DNA of 13,351 nt from an uncultured Muribaculaceae bacterium. Lineage in GTDB: Bacteria > Bacteroidota > Bacteroidia > Bacteroidales > Muribaculaceae. The notes below the pieces were generated by a model that was not told the origin of the DNA, searched no databases, and was given only the letters and a program-made list of their open reading frames with translations. Shown piece after piece: positions 7,601 through 13,351 of the stretch (position 1 is the first letter of the stretch; every line of letters starts with the position of its first letter). A program made the translations under genes and the position numbers. The stretch spans positions 1-13,351 of the forward strand of contig CAJTXL010000047.1 of the NCBI GenBank assembly GCA_910583525.1. The letters are read 5' to 3'.

Positions 7601-9009
7601 GGGCGTTTTACCAGACGCACCACATTCTCGACATGCTGGGTGTGGGGGAACATGTCGACAGGCTGCACGGCCTCGACTGCATATTTACTGTCGAGCAGTG
7701 CAAGGTCTCGGGCCTGTGTCGCAGGGTTGCAGCTCACATATATTATTATAGGCGGCTCTGCACGCATTATGGTGTCGATTACATCGGTGTGCATTCCGGC
7801 ACGTGGGGGGTCGGCGATTATCACGTCGGGGCGTCCGTGCTCAGCGATGAAGCTGTCGGTGAGGATGTCTTTCATGTCTCCGGCATAGAAAACGGTGTTG
7901 TCTATGCCGTTTACCTCCGAGTTGATTTTCGCATCTTCGATAGCCTCGGGCACATATTCCACCCCTATAACTTTGCGTGCCCGTGCGCTGACGAAGTTGG
8001 CAATGGTGCCCGTGCCCGTATACAGGTCGTAGACGAGTTCGTCGCCTTTCAGCCTGGCAAACTCGCGCACTACCTTATATAATTCGTAGGCTTGCCGGGA
8101 GTTGGTCTGGTAGAATGATTTCGGGCCGATGCGGAAACGCAGACCTTCCATTTCTTCTTCGATATATTCCTTTCCGGCAAAAAGATGCACGGGCAGGTCG
8201 TTGAAAGTGTCGTTTACTTTGGTGTTTACGACATACATCAGCGATGTCACTTCGGGGAATGCCTCGCCGAAAGCTTTAAGAAGAGCCGAAAGGTCGTCGG
8301 GACGGTCTTCGCCGACAACGAGCACTACCATAATCTCGCGTGCGGATGTAATACGCACCATCATGGTGCGCAGAAAACCCGACTGGGCTTTCAGGTCGTA
8401 GAACGGCAGGCCGTTTGCCTTTCCGTAGTCTTTGACAAAACGGCGCATGCGGTTCGAGATGTCGTCTTGCAGATGGCATCGGCCAATGTCAAGCACTTTG
8501 TCGAAAGCTCCCGGGATGTGAAATCCGGCAGCGTTGCGGTCAGTGAACTCCTCTCCGCTTTCAAGTTGCTCGAAAGTAAGCCAGCAACGGTTGGAAAAAG
8601 TGTATTCCATTTTGTTGCGGTATTCCCATATATCGGAGCTGCCGAGTGCGGCAGGGATTTCGGGCAGGGCGACTTTGGCTATGCGTTCAAGTGCGTCGAC
8701 CACTTGTTGGCGTTTGCATTTTAGTTGGAAGTCGTAGGGCAGATGCTGCCATCGGCATCCGCCGCACACGGTGAAGTGCTCGCATGGCGGCGTGACGCGT
8801 ATTTCGCTCGGCTGTCGCATGGCAACGATGCGCCCTTGGGCGTAAGATTTCTTTTTCTTTTCTATTTTTATGTCGACACGGTCGCCAGGAGCACCGAAAG
8901 GTACGAATACGACCATGTCATCGACTCGTGCCAAGGCGTTTCCTTCGGCGGCGACATCGCATATCTCTACATCTTCAAGGACGGGATGGTCTTTTTTCTT
9001 GCGTGACAC
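7576..9009 (-). CDS. rlmD: 23S rRNA (uracil-C5)-methyltransferase, RlmD/RumA-type
   Basis: A 477-residue SAM-dependent enzyme expected to methylate C5 of a uridine in 23S rRNA (U1939 in E. coli). A TRAM domain (about 8-65) is followed by 4Fe-4S ligands C76, C82, C85 (CEHFTVCGGC) and C178. FYQTN (299-303), the SAM loop DLYTGTGT (328-335), DPPRAG (400-405), catalytic C427 in SCNPATQARD and HVEN (459-462, with the likely base E461) complete the family set. The frame extends upstream to a TTG at 9039, but that codon is part of the promoter -7 element. GTG 9009 gives the usual RKKK N-terminus and a leader of about 20 nt, so it is the preferred start. The Bacteroidetes family has several paralogues of the RlmD/RlmC type, so the exact target is less certain than the reaction. 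Confidence 0.93.
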   Translation of the reverse strand: MSRKKKDHPVLEDVEICDVAAEGNALARVDDMVVFVPFGAPGDRVDIKIEKKKKSYAQGRIVAMRQPSEIRVTPPCEHFTVCGGCRWQHLPYDFQLKCKRQQVVDALERIAKVALPEIPAALGSSDIWEYRNKMEYTFSNRCWLTFEQLESGEEFTDRNAAGFHIPGAFDKVLDIGRCHLQDDISNRMRRFVKDYGKANGLPFYDLKAQSGFLRTMMVRITSAREIMVVLVVGEDRPDDLSALLKAFGEAFPEVTSLMYVVNTKVNDTFNDLPVHLFAGKEYIEEEMEGLRFRIGPKSFYQTNSRQAYELYKVVREFARLKGDELVYDLYTGTGTIANFVSARARKVIGVEYVPEAIEDAKINSEVNGIDNTVFYAGDMKDILTDSFIAEHGRPDVIIADPPRAGMHTDVIDTIMRAEPPIIIYVSCNPATQARDLALLDSKYAVEAVQPVDMFPHTQHVENVVRLVKRPQEANEEL

Positions 9010-9036
9010 TGTGCAGTGGTTATTGGTTTCAGTGTG

Positions 9037-9068
9037 CAAAAATACGGATAAGTCGAGTGCAAAACAAA
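9037..9068 (-). promoter_or_regulatory. Bacteroidetes-type promoter for rlmD
   Basis: TATTTTTG (9044-9037) matches TAnnTTTG and TTTG (9068-9065) lies exactly 20 nt upstream. The expected transcription start near 9030 falls downstream of the longest-frame TTG start (9039), which excludes that codon for this promoter and supports GTG 9009. Confidence 0.75.
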
Positions 9069-9096
9069 TTTATTTGGTTTTGCCGAGCGTGAGTAT

Positions 9097-9999
9097 TCAA
9101 AGCCATGCGTTGGCCCGTTCTTTTACGGCTATCGACTCGCTGAGTAGTTTGACAAATTCGCAAGTTGATTTCTTGTGGTATGAGCCGGAGAGCGTGTGCA
9201 CGCATCCCGTCATTTCATTTTCCGGAATAAGCAATGGCACGGCGGCTACACCGGATTGGTTGTGTACCGACGCTTCGGCAAGAACCGACACAAAGTTACT
9301 GTTGTGGATTAGCTCAAGTAGAATGTTGGGGTCGTTCAGCTCTATACGGACATCGAGCCTGCACGGATGCCGTTCGAGGATCTTTTCCAAAGCATTGCGC
9401 GCCTGCAGTCCTTTCGACGGTAGTGCGAGGCTGTATCGGGCAAGTTCAGCCATGTCGATGCCGTCTCTTTTTGCGAGAGGATGAGCTTTGCTGACTATGG
9501 CGGCAAGATAGTTTTGGAACAATGTGTGCGACTCGATGTCGGGCATCGTTGCGGTAGGCTTGAACGCCAGCACGAAATCGACCTCTCTGCGCCGTAGCAT
9601 TTCCATCAGTTCGGCCATAGGTTTGTAGCACACGTTAAGTTTCACACCTTTATATTTTTTTGTGAAGGCGAAGATTGTCTCTGTCAACAACGGGCTGAAA
9701 GAGTATGTGACTCCTATATTTAGATTGCCGACAAGAACTTCCTGCAAATCAAGCATCCGTTGTCGGCACTCATCTGCATTTCCTATAGCCTTACGTGCAA
9801 ACGGCAATAGTTCACTTCCGGCTTCGGTGAGCATGACCGAGTGGCTGTTGCGTATAAAAAGAGGCATTCCGAATTCCTGCTCAAGCGTCTTGATTTGTTG
9901 GGATAGTGTGCTTTGGGTCTGGCAAAGTTCTTTGGATGCTTCAGAGAAATTCAGAACTTCAGCCAATTTGACGAATGAGCGTAGTTGTCGTAATTCCAT
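9097..9999 (-). CDS. LysR-family transcriptional regulator
   Basis: A 300-residue regulator started at ATG 9999; a TTG seven codons upstream (10020) is less likely because MELRQLRSFV is the usual LysR N-terminus. The winged helix-turn-helix spans about residues 1-60 (LNFSEASKELCQTQSTLSQQ, then the recognition-helix end IKTLE and the wing PLFIR...LTEAG). The rest, from about residue 90, is a LysR_substrate periplasmic-binding-like domain (NLNIGVTYSFSPLL, DFVLAFKPT, ALPSKG) that should bind a small effector. It lies 33 nt after the second thrE half on the same strand, so it may be co-transcribed with the exporter or use its own -7 element (10025-10018). A LysR gene beside an amino-acid exporter recalls the LysG-LysE arrangement; regulation of thrE by this protein is inference. 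Confidence 0.92.
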   Translation of the reverse strand: MELRQLRSFVKLAEVLNFSEASKELCQTQSTLSQQIKTLEQEFGMPLFIRNSHSVMLTEAGSELLPFARKAIGNADECRQRMLDLQEVLVGNLNIGVTYSFSPLLTETIFAFTKKYKGVKLNVCYKPMAELMEMLRRREVDFVLAFKPTATMPDIESHTLFQNYLAAIVSKAHPLAKRDGIDMAELARYSLALPSKGLQARNALEKILERHPCRLDVRIELNDPNILLELIHNSNFVSVLAEASVHNQSGVAAVPLLIPENEMTGCVHTLSGSYHKKSTCEFVKLLSESIAVKERANAWL

Positions 10000-10017
10000 T
10001 GCTTTATGTTTAGATTG

Positions 10018-10025
10018 CAAAATTA
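10018..10025 (-). promoter_or_regulatory. Possible -7 element for the LysR gene
   Basis: TAATTTTG on the minus strand fits TAnnTTTG and lies about 18 nt before ATG 9999, but there is no TTG at the -33 position. The longer TTG start (10020-10018) would sit inside it. Confidence 0.35.
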
Positions 10026-10032
10026 CTCAATT

Positions 10033-10521
10033 TTATGATTTCCGTGTGGCCCTGTAGGCTATCTTTTTGAGGAGAAAGACCGGCAGTGTTCCACCTATTA
10101 CCATCCCGATGATGATGAACAGACACACAAGGCCATTGGTGGAAAACAGATAGAAGTAATGGAGAAAGCCGGTTTCGTCGGTATGCAACAGGCACATCGC
10201 CAAAGCTCCGACAGATTTATAGGCATATATGCCCGGAATCATGGGCAGCAGCGACGGGAACATAAACGTCTCAGCGGGTATTTTTGCGAAAGGAGACAGC
10301 AATACGGCCAATAGCCCTATGACAGATGACGCTATTGCCGATGCCGGTACGATGCTCATCTGTCCAAGTTCGGGCGACATCAGCAGAAAGCGTATGGAGT
10401 GGCCCGTAGCGGCAATCAAGGCACAGAAGATATAAGCTTTGCGAGGCGGGTTGCTGATTGCCGAAAATCCGATAGCGGCAATTGCCGCAAAAAAGGCGTC
10501 GCTTAAAAAATTTTCAATCAT
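10033..10521 (-). CDS. Threonine/serine exporter ThrE, C-terminal half (DUF3815/ThrE_2)
   Basis: A 162-residue membrane protein from ATG 10521; a TTG three codons upstream is not favoured. About five hydrophobic segments span nearly the whole chain. The motif FPSLLPMIPGIYAYKS is typical of the ThrE_2 (DUF3815) family, which corresponds to the C-terminal membrane half of the fused ThrE of Corynebacterium. The last residues are basic (KKIAYRATRKS), consistent with a cytoplasmic tail. It follows the DUF1212-type half by 16 nt, so the two are almost certainly co-transcribed and form one exporter. Export of threonine or serine is the family activity; the actual substrate is not shown. Confidence 0.88.
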   Translation of the reverse strand: MIENFLSDAFFAAIAAIGFSAISNPPRKAYIFCALIAATGHSIRFLLMSPELGQMSIVPASAIASSVIGLLAVLLSPFAKIPAETFMFPSLLPMIPGIYAYKSVGALAMCLLHTDETGFLHYFYLFSTNGLVCLFIIIGMVIGGTLPVFLLKKIAYRATRKS

Positions 10522-10537
10522 GGCTTGCAAAATTTTT

Positions 10538-11335
10538 TCAGAACATGCCTATCCCCATTGCCCACATTCCGGCGCATAGGCCTATCGAGAGGCAGCATAT
10601 CAGAACCAACGCATCGGTCATCCGGCTGAAAAAGCATATGTAATGCCGGTCGAGCATGTCGCTGAAAGCATTAAGGAGCGGTATGCCTGGAACAAGATAT
10701 AGAACGCTTGTGCCAATGGCGATGTCGGGTGTTGTTCCGAGCGAGAATAGTTTGTCGGCACATGCAAGCACCGATGAGACAAAAGCACATGCCGCAAAAA
10801 CAATCCGGATGTCTACTTTTTTCTCTATCAGCAGTTGTTTGAGATAGTAGCCGCACATTGTGGCTACGAAAACGACAGCGGCTGCGACGGCGTCGCCTGA
10901 GAAAAGGCGGCAGAAGGCACCGTTGGCACAAGATACGGCAAACAGAATCCACCATCTGTTTGCCGGTTTGGTCTCTTTGACCGATTGGAGGGCTTTCTCG
11001 GCACGGTCAACGTCCCACTTGTTGTCTGCTATTTCCCAACTGATGCGGCTAAGGCGTGAAACGATGTCGAAGCTTATATTGCTCTTGCCGGTGCCTGTCA
11101 TGAATATGCGTGGTTCGCCGTCTTCTGACACGACCGAAAAGCTTATATGTCTTGGCATTATAGTTATTTCGGCATGAAGCCCCCATGTTTTAGCTATTCG
11201 CCGTACATTTTCCTCCAATCTTGCGCATGTCGCTCCGCTGGTCAGCAGCAACGCGGCGTAATCGGATAGAAATCGTCCGGCTTCGTCGAGAGGCTGCTTA
11301 CAGCTATTCGAAATCGTCGTAGTCATAGTCGCCAT
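10538..11335 (-). CDS. Threonine/serine exporter ThrE, N-terminal half (DUF1212/ThrE_1)
   Basis: A 265-residue protein from ATG 11335; ATG 11326 is an equally good start, while the longer frame to 11395 would overlap the upstream gene much more. The first about 110 residues are soluble, with the ThrE/DUF1212 pattern LLLTSGATCARLEENVRRIA and ITIMPRHISFSV. The remainder contains about five membrane segments, including LVPGIPLLNAFSDMLD, the conserved motif of the family. In the fused Corynebacterium ThrE this region precedes the DUF3815-like half, encoded here by the next gene. The start lies inside the 3' end of the small membrane-protein gene (overlap about 32 bp), suggesting coupled translation. 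Confidence 0.88.
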   Translation of the reverse strand: MATMTTTISNSCKQPLDEAGRFLSDYAALLLTSGATCARLEENVRRIAKTWGLHAEITIMPRHISFSVVSEDGEPRIFMTGTGKSNISFDIVSRLSRISWEIADNKWDVDRAEKALQSVKETKPANRWWILFAVSCANGAFCRLFSGDAVAAAVVFVATMCGYYLKQLLIEKKVDIRIVFAACAFVSSVLACADKLFSLGTTPDIAIGTSVLYLVPGIPLLNAFSDMLDRHYICFFSRMTDALVLICCLSIGLCAGMWAMGIGMF

Positions 11336-11513
11336 TGTCTGTGATGCTGCGGTCGCCCGGAACCCATACCTCGGCTCTTTCACTTCCGATTTCAAAAAAC
11401 GGATGGCTTGTCTTGTCTTTGTGGTGCCCGGTGATGGCGGCCAATAGTCGCCACATGAAAACTGTGGCTACTGCAGCCACGGTCAAAATCCATATTGCCA
11501 TAGGTGTAATCAT
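11304..11513 (-). CDS. Small single-span membrane protein upstream of the thrE pair
   Basis: A 69-residue protein from ATG 11513; a TTG 10 codons upstream is less likely. Residues about 5-25 form one transmembrane helix (MAIWILTVAAVATVFMW) followed by a short basic patch and a strongly acidic, aromatic C-terminal tail (DNGDYDYDDFE). No family is recognised. Its end overlaps the start of the first thrE half, so it heads the operon and may be a small accessory subunit, but this rests on position only. A near-consensus -7 (TTACTTTG, 11540-11533) lies about 20 nt upstream without a clear -33. Confidence 0.65.
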   Translation of the reverse strand: MITPMAIWILTVAAVATVFMWRLLAAITGHHKDKTSHPFFEIGSERAEVWVPGDRSITDNGDYDYDDFE

Positions 11514-11592
11514 GTTGTTTTGAATTTGTCGGCAAAGTAACAAACATGAAGACGCCTATTTGCGGATTGGCAATGAATTTATCGAATACCTG

Positions 11593-11648
11593 CTATCGTA
11601 AGAAACGTGTGGAGTGCTACTGCAACACCCCACACGTTTTTACGATAG
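11593..11648. terminator. Long inverted repeat, probable transcription terminator
   Basis: The arms 11593-11612 and 11630-11648 pair over 19 bp with one bulged base (11602). Three further pairs follow after a 613/629 mismatch, with a 9-nt loop (617-625). It begins 17 nt past the stop of the MetE-like gene. T-runs lie within the stem ends (TTTTT at 637-641 on plus; TTTCTT on minus) rather than after them. It could therefore act in either direction if only the inner stem forms. Confidence 0.55.
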
Positions 11649-11664
11649 AGACTTCTTTTGGATA

Positions 11665-12786
11665 TTATGAGTTATGAAAAACGATGTCGTTTTTGATTTT
11701 GGCCGCCATGCCTGCAAGCGAACGGATTTTTTGCCATTGGTCTTTGTAGTCGAGGCCGCGTGGGGCAAAACTCGATATGTTGAATCCTGTTTTAGGGCTT
11801 ATGGCAAGGCGTGCACTGTCAATGTATCGCATGGCAGCGAGGACAAAATGTTTGATAGATTCTTCTTTGTCGGGGAATGGCGAATGGGCGTCGCACAGTC
11901 CGAGAACGACTTTTTTGTTGTCGGGAATGTATTGGAGAATGCCTGCCGTATCTTCATCGCCGGCATTGAACGGCATGAAAAATTTATCGACGGCGACTTC
12001 CGACAGTACGCGTGGCATTATGTTGTCCGCATATTTGACGAGTTCCCATTCAGGCACGGGCGTATCGCCTCCTGAAAGGTATATTGCGGTTTCGAGGTCA
12101 GACGGTGCGCCCGATAAAGAGCCGTTTATAACATTGATTATTTTGTCGTGCAGGTCAACGACATCGATGCCGCCCAAAAGTAGCCTTTTCGTGAAGCTGT
12201 CGCCACATAGTTGTCCGCACACCGTGTCATCGAAAACAATGCTGTGGCATCCGAGTCCGTACAATCTTTGTATGGTTTTGCGGTATGTTTCCGATATGTC
12301 GGACAGGAAGTCATTGGGGTCGGCACAGATACGCCTAGGCTGTTCTTCTGCCGTCAGAAGAATATTGATGAACAGTTCTGCCGGCGACGGTATGATTTGG
12401 CGGCATATGGCACGTCGGGCTACTGCATCAGCCATGAAACTGAAATCATCGAAATACGGATGACCGGGATTGTAGGCTATCGGACTGACAAAACGCATGA
12501 GGTCGGTCAGGGCATCTTCGTTGGAGTAGACATGTCCGCTCTCGAACCGTTCTTTAACGATGCCGTCGAGGCCGAAGAAGAAATCTTTGTCCCAATATTT
12601 CCATCTGATACCGCCCGATGTAACGTTTTTCAGACCGAGGCTTATTTGTTTTTCAACGATGTCGACTATGGCGTCGTCTTCGATTTTTCTTAGTTGAGAG
12701 TCCGAAATTTGGTTTAGTTTGTGTTTCTGTCGGGCCTCAAGCACTTCTGATGACGGTAAAAAAATCCCGACTACATCAAATTCCAT
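11665..12786 (-). CDS. MetE-core-like (YxjG-type) protein lacking the zinc ligands, under B12 riboswitch
   Basis: A 373-residue UROD/MetE-like protein from ATG 12786; a TTG at 12819 would overlap the preceding small ORF. The N-terminal half follows the family closely: FDVVGIFLPS, LEARQKH, IEDDAIVDIVEKQISLGLKNV, then YWDKDF and GLDGI. The usual TDGE(F)RR is TSGGIRW (56-62). In the C-terminal half the zinc-binding HxC of the usual HLCRGN is YLSGGD (236-241), the Glu after the FF pair is Pro272 (FFMPFN), and the last Cys of SPQCGF is Thr333 (SPKTGF). All four expected zinc ligands are therefore changed, while LGLCDAHSPFPDKEESI and other structural motifs remain. Cobalamin-independent methionine synthases need this zinc to activate homocysteine, so an ordinary MetE reaction is unlikely. 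It lies downstream of a cobalamin riboswitch. Family placement is solid; function is unknown. Confidence 0.85.
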   Translation of the reverse strand: MEFDVVGIFLPSSEVLEARQKHKLNQISDSQLRKIEDDAIVDIVEKQISLGLKNVTSGGIRWKYWDKDFFFGLDGIVKERFESGHVYSNEDALTDLMRFVSPIAYNPGHPYFDDFSFMADAVARRAICRQIIPSPAELFINILLTAEEQPRRICADPNDFLSDISETYRKTIQRLYGLGCHSIVFDDTVCGQLCGDSFTKRLLLGGIDVVDLHDKIINVINGSLSGAPSDLETAIYLSGGDTPVPEWELVKYADNIMPRVLSEVAVDKFFMPFNAGDEDTAGILQYIPDNKKVVLGLCDAHSPFPDKEESIKHFVLAAMRYIDSARLAISPKTGFNISSFAPRGLDYKDQWQKIRSLAGMAAKIKNDIVFHNS

Positions 12787-12811
12787 TTTGTACGAATGAA
12801 TGATGATAAGG

Positions 12812-12979
12812 TTAAACAATCAGTTTTTCTTGTATCATTCTCCGTTTATTGGAAAAATATGTCAACGCACACGTTCCATTCGGCAAGGTCTTTGTCTCCT
12901 CGCCAAGGCAATAATCGTGTCGGCATCCAAATACGAATGATGGACTGTAGATGTTCAGTATGTCTGTTTTCGTTACCAT
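12812..12979 (-). CDS. Candidate 55-residue protein between riboswitch and MetE-like gene
   Basis: An open frame of 55 codons from ATG 12979 to TAA at 12814-12812. The product has three cysteines and a histidine in spaced positions (GCRHDYC at 18-24; C37) and a basic segment NKRRMIQEKL near the end. There is no signal peptide or membrane helix, and I do not recognise the sequence. The start is preceded at 9 nt by GAGGA (12993-12989), an SD-like sequence unusual for this window, placed inside a small hairpin. It begins 33 nt after the riboswitch and ends 25 nt before ATG 12786, so it would be the first gene of the B12-controlled transcript. It could instead be a leader peptide or chance. Confidence 0.4.
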   Translation of the reverse strand: MVTKTDILNIYSPSFVFGCRHDYCLGEETKTLPNGTCALTYFSNKRRMIQEKLIV

Positions 12980-12986
12980 GAAATCC

Positions 12987-12999
12987 AATCCTCGGGATT
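12987..12999 (-). promoter_or_regulatory. Small hairpin enclosing the SD-like sequence of the small ORF
   Basis: In the RNA, AAUCC-CGA-GGAUU is a perfect 5-bp stem with a 3-nt loop that contains most of GAGGA (12993-12989). A GGAUUU just before the AUG (12986-12981) is complementary to AAAUCC inside the riboswitch (13108-13103). These are candidate parts of a translational expression platform; no folding was computed. Confidence 0.4.
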
Positions 13000-13011
13000 A
13001 ATGATACAATG

Positions 13012-13191
13012 GTCTTGGCAGGTCTCCTGACTTGTCCTGTCTCCGTAAGCCTTCCCGACCGTTCAATCGAGTCAGTGGCTATGCTCTACGGAAATCTTTT
13101 TCGGATTTACAGTAGCGGGTCTGTTCAGGATTTTCACCTGATTCCCTTTTAATCTGTTGCGCCGCATGGCGGCACAGACAGAACCTAAGAC
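13012..13191 (-). promoter_or_regulatory. Cobalamin (adenosylcobalamin-type) riboswitch
   Basis: The minus-strand RNA contains the conserved core in order: GGGAAUCAGGUGAAAAUCC, then GACCCGCUACUGU, GCCACUG and the B12 box GUCAGGAGACCUGCC (13031-13017). GUCUU (13191-13187) pairs with AAGAC (13016-13012) to close P1, and a GCCGC/GCGGC hairpin occupies the P2 region. Transcription from the adjacent promoter starts at about 13189-13190, right at the 5' strand of P1. No strong terminator follows, so control is probably at translation. The likely targets are the 55-codon ORF and the MetE-like gene, repressed when cobalamin is abundant. Confidence 0.95.
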
Positions 13192-13195
13192 GGTG

Positions 13196-13225
13196 CAAAG
13201 GTACGAATTATATTTTGAAATGCAA
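13196..13225 (-). promoter_or_regulatory. Bacteroidetes-type promoter for the riboswitch transcript
   Basis: TACCTTTG (13203-13196) matches TAnnTTTG and a TTG (13225-13223) lies 19 nt upstream on the minus strand. The spacing and -7 octamer are the same as in the SRP RNA promoter. Confidence 0.75.
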
Positions 13226-13256
13226 TAAGTGGGGCGATAGTTCCAGGGCAACCGCA

Positions 13257-13351
13257 TCAGAATCCATAATTTTTTAGAAGTGTTATCAAATATTGAGGAT
13301 TCCAGGCGGCGCACCTGAGCCTCTTTCTCAGGCTGAGGTTGTCCTGTGTGT
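13257..13351 (-). CDS. Possible C-terminal end of a gene running in from outside the window
   Basis: One minus-strand frame is open from the window edge to a TGA at 13259-13257. It encodes about 30 residues ending in WNPQYLITLLKNYGF. The stop falls 32 nt before the riboswitch promoter, which is a sensible place for an upstream gene to end. The tail is too short to assign a family, and another frame across the same bases is also open, so this is a weak call. Confidence 0.3.
   Translation of the reverse strand, partial: TQDNLSLRKRLRCAAWNPQYLITLLKNYGF

Noticed and set aside
11777..12463. Plus-strand open frame of 228 codons
   Set aside because: It is antisense to the MetE-like gene, whose family motifs are clear; the plus product shows no domain.
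11665..12786. Annotation as metE, cobalamin-independent methionine synthase
   Set aside because: The fold family and riboswitch fit, but the zinc-binding residues are missing, so the enzyme name would claim an activity the sequence argues against.
12787..12819. N-terminal extension of the MetE-like gene from TTG 12819
   Set aside because: It would overlap the small ORF, uses a rare start codon and adds residues not expected before the family's FDVVGIFLPS beginning.
13072..13314. Minus-strand open frame of 80 codons starting with GTG
   Set aside because: It runs through the riboswitch promoter and most of the cobalamin riboswitch; the conserved RNA explains these bases better.
13316..13340. 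Short inverted repeat CCTGAG/CTCAGG near the window edge
   Set aside because: Six base pairs without a T-run on either side; it may be part of the coding sequence entering the window, so no terminator is called.

Overview
The window looks like a chromosomal stretch from a mid-GC Bacteroidales bacterium, most likely Muribaculaceae-like; the family-level guess is inference. Several promoters match the Bacteroidetes pattern of a -33 TTTG/TTG followed about 19-20 nt later by a -7 TAnnTTTG. Shine-Dalgarno sequences are mostly absent. The protein families (a DUF5686 surface protein with a carboxypeptidase-regulatory-like domain, a GHL10 glycosidase, split ThrE, lipoproteins) are typical of that phylum. 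Almost everything is on the minus strand; the CYTH gene is the only plus-strand gene I support. I see no phage, insertion sequence, CRISPR array or integrase.

Layout, left to right. 1-805: a truncated tRNA-Asn, a cysteine-rich DUF2284 gene and the small SRP RNA, with phylum-type promoters for the two RNAs. 835-1449: an uncharacterised lipoprotein. 1519-4503: a three-gene, translationally coupled operon (small secreted protein, secreted GHL10 glycosyl hydrolase, GT2 glycosyltransferase) with a clear promoter. 4545-7106: a large DUF5686 outer-membrane protein, divergent from a CYTH triphosphatase-like gene (7148-7600) whose 3' end overlaps the convergent rlmD rRNA methyltransferase gene (7576-9009). 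9097-11513: a small membrane protein, the two halves of a ThrE-type amino-acid exporter and a LysR regulator. 11593-11648: a long hairpin, probably a terminator.

The most unusual part is 11665-13225. A phylum-type promoter drives a complete cobalamin riboswitch. It is followed by an undescribed 55-codon ORF whose SD-like sequence lies inside a small hairpin, then by a MetE-core-like (YxjG-type) protein. That protein keeps the family fold signatures but appears to have lost all four zinc ligands and the DGE motif. B12 control of MetE genes is well known, but a zinc-less paralogue suggests this is no longer an ordinary methionine synthase.

Several starts were moved from the longest possible frame, notably rlmD (GTG at 9009, because the longer TTG start sits inside the promoter), the LysR gene, both thrE halves and the MetE-like gene. 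All family assignments come from motif reading; no database search was run.
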